In this document: piece by piece, positions 34,813-41,491 of the stretch
Layout of the letters: each line of letters starts with the position of its first letter
Numbering within the stretch: position 1 is the stretch's first letter
Assembly (NCBI RefSeq): GCF_021283545.2
Contig: NZ_CP128540.1
Span: forward strand, 5,119,501 to 5,183,500
Direction: 5' to 3'
Length of the DNA: 64,000 nucleotides
Source: Pseudomonas alloputida
GTDB taxonomy: Bacteria > Pseudomonadota > Gammaproteobacteria > Pseudomonadales > Pseudomonadaceae
Translations under genes and position numbers: made by a program
The notes under the pieces: generated by a model
What the model saw: only the letters and a program-made list of their open reading frames with translations
What the model was told of the DNA's origin: nothing
Database searches by the model: none

Positions 34813-34834
34813 CCCGCACTCGATGCGGGTTTTC
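34813..34834 (+). terminator. Rho-independent terminator
   Basis: CCCGCA-CTCGA-TGCGGG followed by TTTTCT, 29 bases after the stop of the 81-residue gene. Confidence 0.85.
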
Positions 34835-34913
34835 TGTCTCCGCGCCATCAATCCGGGCTGGGCCGATTGCCGTTTTCCAACTGACGCAGCGAGGCTCCCG
34901 GACGAAGCTGCCC

Positions 34914-35041
34914 GCATGTTCGCTGATTCGTCAGCACATGCCAGCAGCCATGGGTTCCAGGCTGCCGTGGGTTCTTCCCGCGTAACCCGCCAGTCCGTAT
35001 CGCATCAAGTCTGCGGACGCGCGTCCCCGTGACGCCGATGC
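34914..35041 (+). ncRNA. Structured leader RNA, copy C (radC-RNA-like)
   Basis: Stems in order: GCATGT/ACATGC enclosing GCTGA-TTCG-TCAGC; GCAGCC/GGCTGC (34944-34949, 34960-34965); CGTGGG/CCCGCG (34966-34971, 34977-34982). Then a pseudoknot: GTCCG/CGGAC (34993-34997, 35014-35018), whose loop GCATC (35002-35006) can pair with GATGC (35037-35041), across an inner GCGTC/GACGC hairpin. The same order occurs in copies A, B and (partly) D with compensatory base changes. It ends 71 bases before the 70-residue gene. It resembles the location and habit of the radC RNA motif; identity needs a covariance-model search. Confidence 0.75.
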
Positions 35042-35112
35042 TTTTTATCCACCACGTGCGGGAGCTGCCATCCCGTGAGGGACAAGGCCTCGCTTTTCCA
35101 AGGAGCCTACCC

Positions 35113-35325
35113 ATGTCCCACAAAGCCTCTTTCGGCCAGTTGGCCTTGACCTATTGCGGCAAGTTCCTGCCGCTCGAAGTCCTGCAAAGCGCCGCCGGCC
35201 ACTACATCGGCACGCGCGATACCGAAGGTCCCGTTTCGCGGGAATCGCACGAGTACTTCCGCAGCCATGCGGCGGCTCAACGTGCCCTCGAAAGAGGCGG
35301 CTGGTCCCAGCTCGCCATTCCCTGA
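35113..35325 (+). CDS. Small conserved ICE protein, unknown
   Basis: A 70-residue protein starting MSHKASFGQLALTYCGKFLP at 35113, 11 bases after AAGGAG. It has no recognised domain; a GPVSRESHEYF segment is followed by RALERGGWSQ. It follows structured RNA copy C and precedes a 130-residue gene by 21 bases, so the two are probably one transcript controlled by that leader. Confidence 0.68.
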   Translation: MSHKASFGQLALTYCGKFLPLEVLQSAAGHYIGTRDTEGPVSRESHEYFRSHAAAQRALERGGWSQLAIP

Positions 35326-35346
35326 TCCAACTGGAGGAATCACGCC

Positions 35347-35739
35347 ATGAATCAACTGCTGCCGCAGGAAGTCGTCGATCAGATCATGCGGGAAGAGCAG
35401 CATTTCGCTGCCGCGCCCCAAGCCTTCTTCGAGGCATGGAAGCGTGGTGCCGAGATCGCTGGCCCCGAATGGTTCGGCGACGGCACCCGTGAAGGTCTGA
35501 ACCAGGCCAAGAGCAAGTGGGATCTGCGTCCCAACATGCTGCTGCTCAATGATGCCCTCGGCGTCCTGAGCAGCGGCGAACGCATGTTCCTGTCCGCCAT
35601 GGTCAGCTTCTACAACGCGCGCGAGGGCGGTGCCATGCTCAAGCGCTGCCACTTCGACGGGCTGTCGGACTTCGACGGCCTCGATCTGCAACGCCGCAAG
35701 GTCATCGCCGACTTGATGGTGAACTACAGCGGCTGGTGA
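35347..35739 (+). CDS. Conserved ICE protein, unknown
   Basis: A 130-residue soluble protein, MNQLLPQEVVDQIMREEQHF onward, behind GGAGG. No motif is recognised. The segment VLSSGERMFLSAMVSFYNAREGG looks helical. It shares a transcript with the preceding 70-residue gene and ends at a GCCCG/CGGGC hairpin and then a strong 11-bp stem. Confidence 0.68.
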   Translation: MNQLLPQEVVDQIMREEQHFAAAPQAFFEAWKRGAEIAGPEWFGDGTREGLNQAKSKWDLRPNMLLLNDALGVLSSGERMFLSAMVSFYNAREGGAMLKRCHFDGLSDFDGLDLQRRKVIADLMVNYSGW

Positions 35740-35776
35740 GCCCGTTTCGGGCACACCCCCGTCTTTTCGTTCCCCA

Positions 35777-35810
35777 CGAGGGACATGCGTCCACACGGCC
35801 ATGTCCCTCG
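35777..35810 (+). terminator. Strong hairpin, probable terminator
   Basis: CGAGGGACATG/CATGTCCCTCG, an 11-bp perfect stem with a 12-base loop, followed by ATTTCCTTTCC. It ends the two-gene unit 35113-35739. Confidence 0.7.
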
Positions 35811-35900
35811 ATTTCCTTTCCGTAGCCCAGCGTAAAGCGGCTGAATCAAAGCCAACGATCAGCGCCGACTGACGCATTTTCCCTTTTCAACCCACTGGGT

Positions 35901-35944
35901 CCAATTCCCGGTGGCGGGAATTGGCTCCATTATTCAATCTGGAG
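35901..35944 (+). promoter_or_regulatory. Leader hairpins that can mask a ribosome site
   Basis: CCAATTCCC/GGGAATTGG (9-bp stem, 35901-35909 and 35916-35924) is followed directly by CTCCA/TGGAG (35925-35929 and 35940-35944). The second stem would sequester the GGAG ribosome site of the gene starting at 35952. This suggests translational control; it is seen only as pairing potential. Confidence 0.5.
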
Positions 35945-35951
35945 CGTTCCC

Positions 35952-36689
35952 ATGTCTCAGAATCCCAATCCCTTTGTTCGCGGCTACTGGAACTTGAAAA
36001 TCGTCCGCACGCTGTCCATCAGCTACGAGGACGGAAGCCCGCATGTCTGGCGAAATATCCACCCGAGCCAGCAACATCTTTCCGACCAGGAACTGATTTC
36101 ATCTTCCTGCATCGTCACCAGCGATTTCGCGGTGGTCACGAACGGCTCTGAACCTATAAGCGCCGAGGTGCTGGCCGAATGCGATGCCGATGAGGGCGTT
36201 AACGGCGAAGGCGTGATCGGTGCCGTGGTCTATGCCATTCATGGCGAGGACTTCGACGATCGCCTGATCCACGTCGGTGACAGCTATTCGGTCGAGGCCG
36301 CGCGGGAAATCGTGCAGCGCCTGAGTTTCGAGACCGGCTACTACAGCCGCTGCTGGGAAATCAGCAGCGCGCACATCAGCCAGGAAACCGGCCAGTACCT
36401 CGCCAATCTGGCGGACCTCGCCACGCCGGAGGCCTTTTTGTTCATCGCCTTTCGGGTTCCGTACAGCCCGGCGATCGGCGTCAAGCTGATCTCAACGCCC
36501 TGGACGGACCAGAACCTGGAGCACGCCGATGGCATCACCGCCGAGCAGCTTCGGCAGGAGCACCGCAGCAAGGGCATGCCAGACGACCTGGCGAACATCC
36601 TGGAACTGGCTGGCCAGGCCGATGTGCGCATCCTCATCCTCGACGCCGACGCGCCCGTGTTGCCGGGCTTGCCGCTGGCCGAGTCCTAG
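35952..36689 (+). CDS. Conserved ICE protein, possibly DUF5983-related
   Basis: A 245-residue soluble acidic protein starting MSQNPNPFVRGYWNLKIVRT. It has a middle segment VGDSYSVEAAREIVQRLSFETGYYSRCWEISSAHIS, which I associate tentatively with the DUF5983 group, and a C-terminal QADVRILILDADAPVLPGLP. No catalytic motif is evident. Its ribosome site may be masked by a leader hairpin. Function is unknown. Confidence 0.68.
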   Translation: MSQNPNPFVRGYWNLKIVRTLSISYEDGSPHVWRNIHPSQQHLSDQELISSSCIVTSDFAVVTNGSEPISAEVLAECDADEGVNGEGVIGAVVYAIHGEDFDDRLIHVGDSYSVEAAREIVQRLSFETGYYSRCWEISSAHISQETGQYLANLADLATPEAFLFIAFRVPYSPAIGVKLISTPWTDQNLEHADGITAEQLRQEHRSKGMPDDLANILELAGQADVRILILDADAPVLPGLPLAES

Positions 36690-36729
36690 CAAACACACCA
36701 CGAGCCCACCTTCCTCTTTGCCCTCCATG

Positions 36730-36761
36730 CCAGCCCGTCTCCTTTCTAGGAGCCGGGCTGG
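36730..36761 (+). terminator. Long hairpin between two ICE genes
   Basis: CCAGCCCG, one mismatch, CTCCT, loop TTCT, AGGAG, one mismatch, CGGGCTGG: a 13-bp near-perfect stem, followed by TCCAATTTC. It probably terminates the 245-residue gene's transcript or structures the next leader. Confidence 0.6.
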
Positions 36762-36783
36762 TCCAATTTCATAGGAGCACTTT

Positions 36784-37062
36784 ATGTTCCCCGACCTCAT
36801 CTCGCCCGCACGCGACTTCGAGCATCAGCTTGGAGCCTGCGTCAACGCCATGGGCCAGGACGACGCCATCGGCCAGATCCTGGTATTCGAGCGCTTGAGT
36901 GGCACGCTGCACATGCGCCATATCGCCAGCGCCGATCTGGCCGACACCGACATTGACGACTACGAAATGGTCGTTTTCGACGGTGGCAACACCGGCGGCG
37001 ACACGTGGAAGCACGTGTTCTTTCCACGTCAGCGCGAACACTACTTCGTGTACCAAGCCTGA
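36784..37062 (+). CDS. Small conserved ICE protein, unknown
   Basis: A 92-residue acidic protein, MFPDLISPARDFEHQLGACV onward, with ATAGGAGC 8 bases before the ATG. It has no recognised domain and no signal. A canonical terminator follows, so it is expressed on its own. The ending WKHVFFPRQREHYFVYQA is aromatic-rich. Confidence 0.65.
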   Translation: MFPDLISPARDFEHQLGACVNAMGQDDAIGQILVFERLSGTLHMRHIASADLADTDIDDYEMVVFDGGNTGGDTWKHVFFPRQREHYFVYQA

Positions 37063-37069
37063 CCACCCA

Positions 37070-37090
37070 GCCCCTTTCGAGGGGCCTTTT
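37070..37090 (+). terminator. Rho-independent terminator
   Basis: GCCCCT-TTCG-AGGGGC followed by CTTTTCTT, 8 bases after the preceding stop codon. Confidence 0.85.
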
Positions 37091-37171
37091 CTTGTCCCGG
37101 CGCAGGAAAGCGGGTGCGGCGCGGTGCGGTTTGCTGAGCGCAGGCCGCTCACTCAAGGGCCATCCTTACCC

Positions 37172-37309
37172 CATGTTCGTCGGCGTTGCCGACACATGCC
37201 CAGGCAGCCAAGACCTTCAAGGCTGCAAGCGCGGGAAACCGTGCTGGTTGTTTCTTCCTACGGACGCATCGCGCCCATTCACCCACAAGGGACCTCTCCC
37301 TTGCGGGCG
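37172..37309 (+). ncRNA. Structured leader RNA, copy D (radC-RNA-like, 3' part diverged)
   Basis: The first three stems match copies A-C: CATGT/ACATG enclosing GTCGGC-GTT-GCCGAC (37179-37193), GCAGCC/GGCTGC (37204-37209, 37221-37226), and GCGCGG-GAAA-CCGTGC (37229-37244). The 3' part has a hairpin CAAGGGA/TCCCTTG (37286-37303), and GGGCG (37305-37309) can pair back to CGCCC (37272-37276). The first pseudoknot stem is not evident. It lies upstream of the 270-residue gene. Confidence 0.6.
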
Positions 37310-37341
37310 GGAATCCCTTGTTCTTCCTCAAGGAGATTCAC

Positions 37342-38154
37342 ATGGATCGCTCTCTCATCAAGACCCTGATGCCTTCGCTGGTCGCAGGCCATGTGCCGCG
37401 CAACGTGCGATCGTTCAAGTACCGCGTGTTCGATGATCAACCACAGTCCTCGACACTGGGCTTCGTCATTGATCCCCAGCCCTTCGACGGCAAGGTGGTA
37501 GCAGCCAGCAAAGACGCCATCGTCGTCAAGCTCAAGCCCAGCGAGTTCGCGGTACTCGATCCCAACCTGGTGACCACCGTTCCCAGCGAGGGCACCAAGG
37601 TGCATGTCCAACCCTATGCCCGTCGCCGTTTCGACGGCCTGCGTGCGGACACGCCAGAAGAGCGCACCGAGATGATGTCCGACGGCACTCCCTACACCGT
37701 CAAGACACACATCCTCGGCTCCGCGCCGGCCAAGCTGCCCATTCCCGAGCCGCAGTGCATGGAACTGGGTCAGCTCATCGAGCAGTTGGAGGAAATGCCG
37801 GCGCCCGACAGGTTCCGGCGCATCACCCACATGCTGGTCGATGCGGGCGCCCACGACTTCACCTGGGTCGATCCGAAGCCGTCCAGGATCATCGAAACGC
37901 CCCCGGCGATCAGTTTCACGGTTTCGACCGCGAAGTTCGCCGGCCAGGTGACGATCCTCTACCAGCGCGGCAGCGATACCTATGCGGTGGAGCTGCGCCG
38001 CGACGGCGAGTTGGTCGATCGGCACGACGAGGTGTACTTCGACATGCTCGGCGAAGTGCTGGAGCGGCTCATCGACGACGGACGCTGGCGTCTGATCGAT
38101 GTGAGCGTGATCGGCGCGGAGACGTCCCGACGGCGCCGCGCTGTACCTGCGTGA
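37342..38154 (+). CDS. Conserved ICE protein, unknown
   Basis: A 270-residue protein beginning MDRSLIKTLMPSLVAGHVPR, 8 bases after AAGGAG; in-frame sequence before 37342 belongs to the structured leader. It has an OB/SH3-like N-terminal half (GFVIDPQPFDGKVVAASKDAIVVKLKPS, HVQPYARRRFDGLR) and a C-terminal part with DRFRRITHMLVDAGAHDFTWVDP. I do not recognise a family name. It is preceded by RNA copy D and ended by a T6 terminator. Confidence 0.7.
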   Translation: MDRSLIKTLMPSLVAGHVPRNVRSFKYRVFDDQPQSSTLGFVIDPQPFDGKVVAASKDAIVVKLKPSEFAVLDPNLVTTVPSEGTKVHVQPYARRRFDGLRADTPEERTEMMSDGTPYTVKTHILGSAPAKLPIPEPQCMELGQLIEQLEEMPAPDRFRRITHMLVDAGAHDFTWVDPKPSRIIETPPAISFTVSTAKFAGQVTILYQRGSDTYAVELRRDGELVDRHDEVYFDMLGEVLERLIDDGRWRLIDVSVIGAETSRRRRAVPA

Positions 38155-38194
38155 CACCACGAAAAAAACCAGGCGACATGCCCCCACAGGCTCT

Positions 38195-38222
38195 CCCTCC
38201 ATTCGGAAGGAGGGCCTTTTTT
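38195..38222 (+). terminator. Rho-independent terminator
   Basis: CCCTCC/GGAGGG stem with an 8-base loop (38195-38214), followed by CC and six Ts. It lies 40 bases after the stop of the 270-residue gene. Confidence 0.85.
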
Positions 38223-38311
38223 CTGCCTGGGAGATTCATCAAAGGGAATCGCCCGGATGCCGATTGATGGCTGCCTCGCGCGCGAGGCGAGGCCATGCTG
38301 AGCCCATGCCT

Positions 38312-38440
38312 GCTGACGTTGTCAGCGACATGCCAGGCAACCATCGGTCTTCGAGGTTGCGGCGCAGCTCCCACTGCGTGACCGAGCCAGCTCGCACCGC
38401 ATCCATCCGCGAGCGGCCACCAGTCTCTGGTGGTGGATGC
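38312..38440 (+). ncRNA. Structured leader RNA, copy A (radC-RNA-like)
   Basis: GCTGAC-GTT-GTCAGC (38312-38326); GCAACC/GGTTGC (38337-38342, 38355-38360); CGCAG/CTGCG (38363-38367, 38374-38378). Then a pseudoknot: GCTCGC/GCGAGC (38390-38395, 38409-38414) with loop GCATCC (38399-38404) pairing to GGATGC (38435-38440), across the hairpin CCACCAG-TCT-CTGGTGG. Compared with copy B, at least four stems change sequence on both sides while keeping pairing. It lies 90 bases upstream of the DUF3577 gene. The rest of the 376-base gap 38155-38530 holds the terminator above and a GCGGGG/CCCCGC stem near 38461-38485. Confidence 0.78.
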
Positions 38441-38530
38441 TTTCGCCTTATCAACCCATCGCGGGGTTACGCACCTTTCCCCGCAGCGTGGGACTGGCGT
38501 GTCTCCGCTTCATCCCTATGGAGATTCACC

Positions 38531-39445
38531 ATGAGCACCACGTCCAACGAGAAATCGTATTTCGACCTCCACACCTCGGGCATCGGTTACATCCAGCGTG
38601 TCCGTGAAGTGCCTGTTCGGGGCGGCCGCCGTGCGCAGCCTTTTCTGGCATGCACCATCGCCGCGCTGGTCGGTTCCGCAAAGGACCCCAGCTATCGCTA
38701 TTTCGATGTCAAGGTCTCGGGTGCCGAGGCCAAGAAGCTGGTCGAGCGCTGCATCGGCGTTGACGATCCCAAGCAGCGCCCGCTGGTGCGCTTTCGCCTC
38801 GGCGACCTGTGGGGCGATGCGTACATCCGCGACAAGGGCGAGCAGAAAGGCCAAGCCGCCGCGTCCCTCAAGGCGCGACTGCTCAAGGCCGAGCCACTTG
38901 ACCGAGCCGAACTGGCTTCGATCAGGCATCACGAGCTGATCACCCGCGGCATCGGCTACCTCAGCCGTCCGAAGGACGTCACGCCCAAAGATGGCGACCC
39001 GTTCCTCTCTTGCACCGTCGCCGCGCTGGCCGGGCCTGTCGATGAACCGGAGTATCGGTACTTCGACACCATCGTTACCACCCCTGAAGCCGAGCATCTG
39101 GTTCGCCGGTGCGTGCAGGCCATCGAAGGGGACTGCAAGGTGCTGATCGCCTTCCGTCTCAACGACATGAAGATCGATCCGTACATCCGCACCAAGGGTG
39201 AACGCGCTGGGGAACCGGCCGCAAGCCTGGAATCGACGCTGATCCACATCGGCCTGATCAAGATCGACGGCACCAAGGTCTATCCGACGAGCCCCGCGCA
39301 AGCCGAGACGCCGCCAGCCCAGGACGCATCCGCGTCCGAAGCCGAGGACGCCGGCCCCGCTGCCGATCAGCCTGCCGAGCCCGCCGAGCGCGAGCCCGAA
39401 GGTGAAGTCGAGAAGCAGGAGCCGGCATTGGCTGATTCGTTCTGA
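38531..39445 (+). CDS. STY4534-type ICE replication protein (DUF3577), tandem-domain
   Basis: A 304-residue protein with two related halves. SGIGYIQRVREVP, then PFLACTIAALVG and YRYFDVKVSGAEAKKLV in residues 13-75, recur as RGIGYLSRPKDVT, PFLSCTVAALAG and YRYFDTIVTTPEAEHLV in residues 135-200. This is the DUF3577 family, annotated as STY4534 ICE replication protein. The tail (about residue 255 on) is acidic and low in complexity. Each half looks OB-fold-like, so single-strand DNA binding is plausible. The start at 38531 follows GGAG. It is preceded by RNA copy A and followed by a terminator. Confidence 0.82.
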   Translation: MSTTSNEKSYFDLHTSGIGYIQRVREVPVRGGRRAQPFLACTIAALVGSAKDPSYRYFDVKVSGAEAKKLVERCIGVDDPKQRPLVRFRLGDLWGDAYIRDKGEQKGQAAASLKARLLKAEPLDRAELASIRHHELITRGIGYLSRPKDVTPKDGDPFLSCTVAALAGPVDEPEYRYFDTIVTTPEAEHLVRRCVQAIEGDCKVLIAFRLNDMKIDPYIRTKGERAGEPAASLESTLIHIGLIKIDGTKVYPTSPAQAETPPAQDASASEAEDAGPAADQPAEPAEREPEGEVEKQEPALADSF

Positions 39446-39449
39446 TCGG

Positions 39450-39476
39450 CAAGGCCCTCGCGGGCCTTGTCGTTTT
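39450..39476 (+). terminator. Rho-independent terminator
   Basis: CAAGGCCC/GGGCCTTG stem with a four-base loop, followed by TCGTTTT, directly after the DUF3577 gene. Confidence 0.8.
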
Positions 39477-39499
39477 CCCAATCGCTAAGGAGAACCATC

Positions 39500-40198
39500 A
39501 TGGCAGCCACATCGGCATCCGATAAATCGGTTTCGCCCATTGTCGTCCCCGGCCAACTCACGCTGCGCACCATTCGCGGCAAGAACGGCCCCTTCACCGT
39601 CGGTCGCCTCGCCACGCACCTCGGTACGTTCGAGGTCAAGGACCCGGAGCTGGAGCAATACCCCGAAGGCAAGTACGACGGGGAGTTCATCATCAGGTAC
39701 ATCTTCCCGAAGTCCTACCCGGTCGGTGGTGGCATGCGTTTCGAAATCCGCGCCAGTCTGGACGGAATGACGCTCTACGACATCGACAAACTGAGCCGTG
39801 ACGAGGCACGCAGCTTCGCCACTCAGGACCTCGATCCACTTGATGAAGAGCTGGGCGAACAGCCTGCGGTAACGCCGGCCAAACCAGCCAAACCAGCCAA
39901 AACGTCCAGGCCCGCCAAGCCCGCACCTGTGCAGGCATCCGCAGACCCGCTGGTCGATACCACCCCCTTTGGTGTGGATGCGCCGACGCCCGCTACGGCG
40001 ACTGCCTCCGGCAGTACCGAAGAGGGCGATGCCGCGCTGTTCGGCCTGCTGTGGCCGCTGGATGAGTCCGTGAAACTGGATTCGACCATCGACCGCCGCA
40101 CCCTGCGCGCGCAGATCGCTCGCTTGAGCGAACTGGGTTATGCGCTGGACTTCAAGACGCAAGAGTGGAGCCGCCAGGCCGAACTGCAACCCGCGTAG
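39500..40198 (+). CDS. DUF3275-family ICE protein
   Basis: A 232-residue protein starting MAATSASDKSVSPIVVPGQL behind AAGGAG. The N-terminal domain (residues 15-105; TLRTIRGKNGPFTVGRLATHLGTFEVKD, YDGEFIIRYIFPKSYPVGGGMRFEIRA) fits DUF3275, conserved next to DUF3577. A linker with a PAKPAKPAK repeat (about residues 132-145) leads to a small C-terminal helical domain. Function unknown; the context suggests ICE DNA maintenance. Confidence 0.82.
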   Translation: MAATSASDKSVSPIVVPGQLTLRTIRGKNGPFTVGRLATHLGTFEVKDPELEQYPEGKYDGEFIIRYIFPKSYPVGGGMRFEIRASLDGMTLYDIDKLSRDEARSFATQDLDPLDEELGEQPAVTPAKPAKPAKTSRPAKPAPVQASADPLVDTTPFGVDAPTPATATASGSTEEGDAALFGLLWPLDESVKLDSTIDRRTLRAQIARLSELGYALDFKTQEWSRQAELQPA

Positions 40199-40235
40199 TA
40201 CGGAACGCTGCATCTGCGGTGTTCCTCACCCACCC

Positions 40236-40287
40236 GCCGGGGGCCTTCCCCTCGGGGGAAGCCTCCGGCTTCATTTCTCCCGGAGGC
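40236..40287 (+). promoter_or_regulatory. Competing leader hairpins over a ribosome site
   Basis: GCCTCCGG (40261-40268) pairs perfectly with CCGGAGGC (40280-40287), which contains the GGAGG ribosome site of the gene at 40293. The same upstream bases can instead join a longer stem (GCCGG with CCGGC plus CTTCCCC with GGGGAAG, 40236-40269), which would free the ribosome site. The two folds exclude each other. Switching is inferred from pairing alone. Confidence 0.5.
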
Positions 40288-40292
40288 CTCTC

Positions 40293-40694
40293 ATGGGCTG
40301 GTATTTCTCCCCCCAATCGCGGTCTGAACTGATCGCGGAACTGATCACACCGCAAGAGACCGAGCGCACCAGCGTGAAGGTCATCGCCCACGCACTGCGT
40401 GGCAACGTCCTCTGGTCTGTTACGCAAGTGACGGCCAAAGCCGACGGCGTACATCGTGATCTCGCGCCAGGTCAGTCCCTGCGCTATATCCGCTGCGATC
40501 TGCTGCAACGCAGCGGCGGCCAGTGGGGCTACAAGCCGCTGGACGAATCCATGCACCCGTACTACTACTCGTGCCCGCTGTCCTATCTGGATCTCGCACC
40601 GGAGCAATCCGCCGACTGGCGTGCAGGCGTTCGCGCCTACCACGCGCAGAGGCGCATACCCAAAGCAGCCCCGGCTACGACGCTGACGGCCTGA
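40293..40694 (+). CDS. Conserved ICE protein, unknown
   Basis: A 133-residue soluble protein, MGWYFSPQSRSELIAELITPQ onward; the ATG at 40293 is 7 bases from GGAGG. The core ALRGNVLWSVTQVTAKADGV and DLLQRSGGQWGYKPLDESMHPYYYSCPLSYL is distinctive and conserved in my memory of related ICEs, where it is annotated only as hypothetical. No enzymatic motif is evident. Its translation may be controlled by the leader hairpins described above. Confidence 0.7.
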   Translation: MGWYFSPQSRSELIAELITPQETERTSVKVIAHALRGNVLWSVTQVTAKADGVHRDLAPGQSLRYIRCDLLQRSGGQWGYKPLDESMHPYYYSCPLSYLDLAPEQSADWRAGVRAYHAQRRIPKAAPATTLTA

Positions 40695-40698
40695 GCCA

Positions 40699-40751
40699 GG
40701 GCGTTTGCCCTACCACCCCAAGGGGCAGCACTTGCCCCAGCGGCGCTGCTG
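40699..40751 (+). promoter_or_regulatory. Structured leader of the 216-residue gene
   Basis: GGGC-GTTT-GCCC (40699-40710) is followed by a C-rich linker and GGGGCA/TGCCCC (40722-40727, 40733-40738). The loop segment CAGCA (40726-40730) can alternatively pair with TGCTG (40747-40751). Topology resembles the leaders at 42,650 and 43,074. Confidence 0.45.
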
Positions 40752-40776
40752 TTCCCGCTTATCCGAGGACACCACT

Positions 40777-41427
40777 ATGCCCGCAAACCCTTCTTCCACC
40801 ACGCTGTATCGCATCGACGAATGCCCGGACGTGATGGCCGACGCTTGCGTCGGCGATGACCAGGGCAATCTGATCTTCCTGTCGATCTGGGCGCGGGACA
40901 CCGCCGTCCAGCAGTTCCTTGCTCGCCTGACCCTCGGGCGTGACGAGCAAGGCCTGGAGCAGTTCCACGTCATCACCGACCAGGGCGGCAGCGTCCCGGT
41001 GTTCGTCGGCAACGTCGATCGCCTGGAAAAGCGCATGACCCGCGCCTACCGGCGAACGCTGTTCGGTTCGCTGTCCAACGTGTGGCTGTTCGATCGGCGC
41101 TGCGTCAAGCCCGACAAGGCCAACGCCAGCGCACTGGCATTGCTGCCCCGCGATAGCGACCACCGGCTTGACCGCCTGTGGACGTTGGTGCAGGACACCT
41201 GCCCACTGCCATTGCTCGACCACTGGCGCGAAACCGTGCTGGAACTGCTGCAAAGCCGCGAGATGCTGACCCGCCTGCCGTTCGCCCTCGGGCCTTTGGT
41301 GGGCCATCGGCTCGCCATCGACGTGCCGGCGCTGACCCAGGCGCTCGGCTCGCTGATCCGCAGTGACGTGCTCACCGCCTATCCCTATCCGGCCAAGATT
41401 TGGACGCCGGAAACGGTAGCGGCTTGA
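40777..41427 (+). CDS. Conserved ICE protein, unknown
   Basis: A 216-residue protein starting MPANPSSTTLYRIDECPDVM at 40777. It is soluble, with no recognised domain. Stretches such as NLIFLSIWARDTAVQQFLARL and LTRAYRRTLFGSLSNVWLFDRR-like sequence suggest a compact globular fold. It is preceded by a structured leader and followed by a 13-bp perfect hairpin. It lies immediately upstream of the methyltransferase-helicase group and may belong to that functional set. Confidence 0.68.
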   Translation: MPANPSSTTLYRIDECPDVMADACVGDDQGNLIFLSIWARDTAVQQFLARLTLGRDEQGLEQFHVITDQGGSVPVFVGNVDRLEKRMTRAYRRTLFGSLSNVWLFDRRCVKPDKANASALALLPRDSDHRLDRLWTLVQDTCPLPLLDHWRETVLELLQSREMLTRLPFALGPLVGHRLAIDVPALTQALGSLIRSDVLTAYPYPAKIWTPETVAA

Positions 41428-41434
41428 CCCACCT

Positions 41435-41462
41435 GCGCAGGCACGCCAAGGCGTGCCTGCGC
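41435..41462 (+). terminator. 13-bp perfect hairpin
   Basis: GCGCAGGCACGCC (41435-41447) and its exact complement (41450-41462) with an AA centre, 7 bases after the stop of the 216-residue gene. There is no T-run. It is either a terminator-like barrier or part of the next leader. Confidence 0.6.
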
Positions 41463-41491
41463 CAATCATCCCCGCCAACCAGGAGACTTCC

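Noticed and set aside
39880..39935. Tandem repeat in the DUF3275 gene as a DNA element
   Set aside because: The repeat simply encodes a Pro-Ala-Lys linker (PAKPAKPAK) and stays in frame; nothing suggests a DNA-level role.
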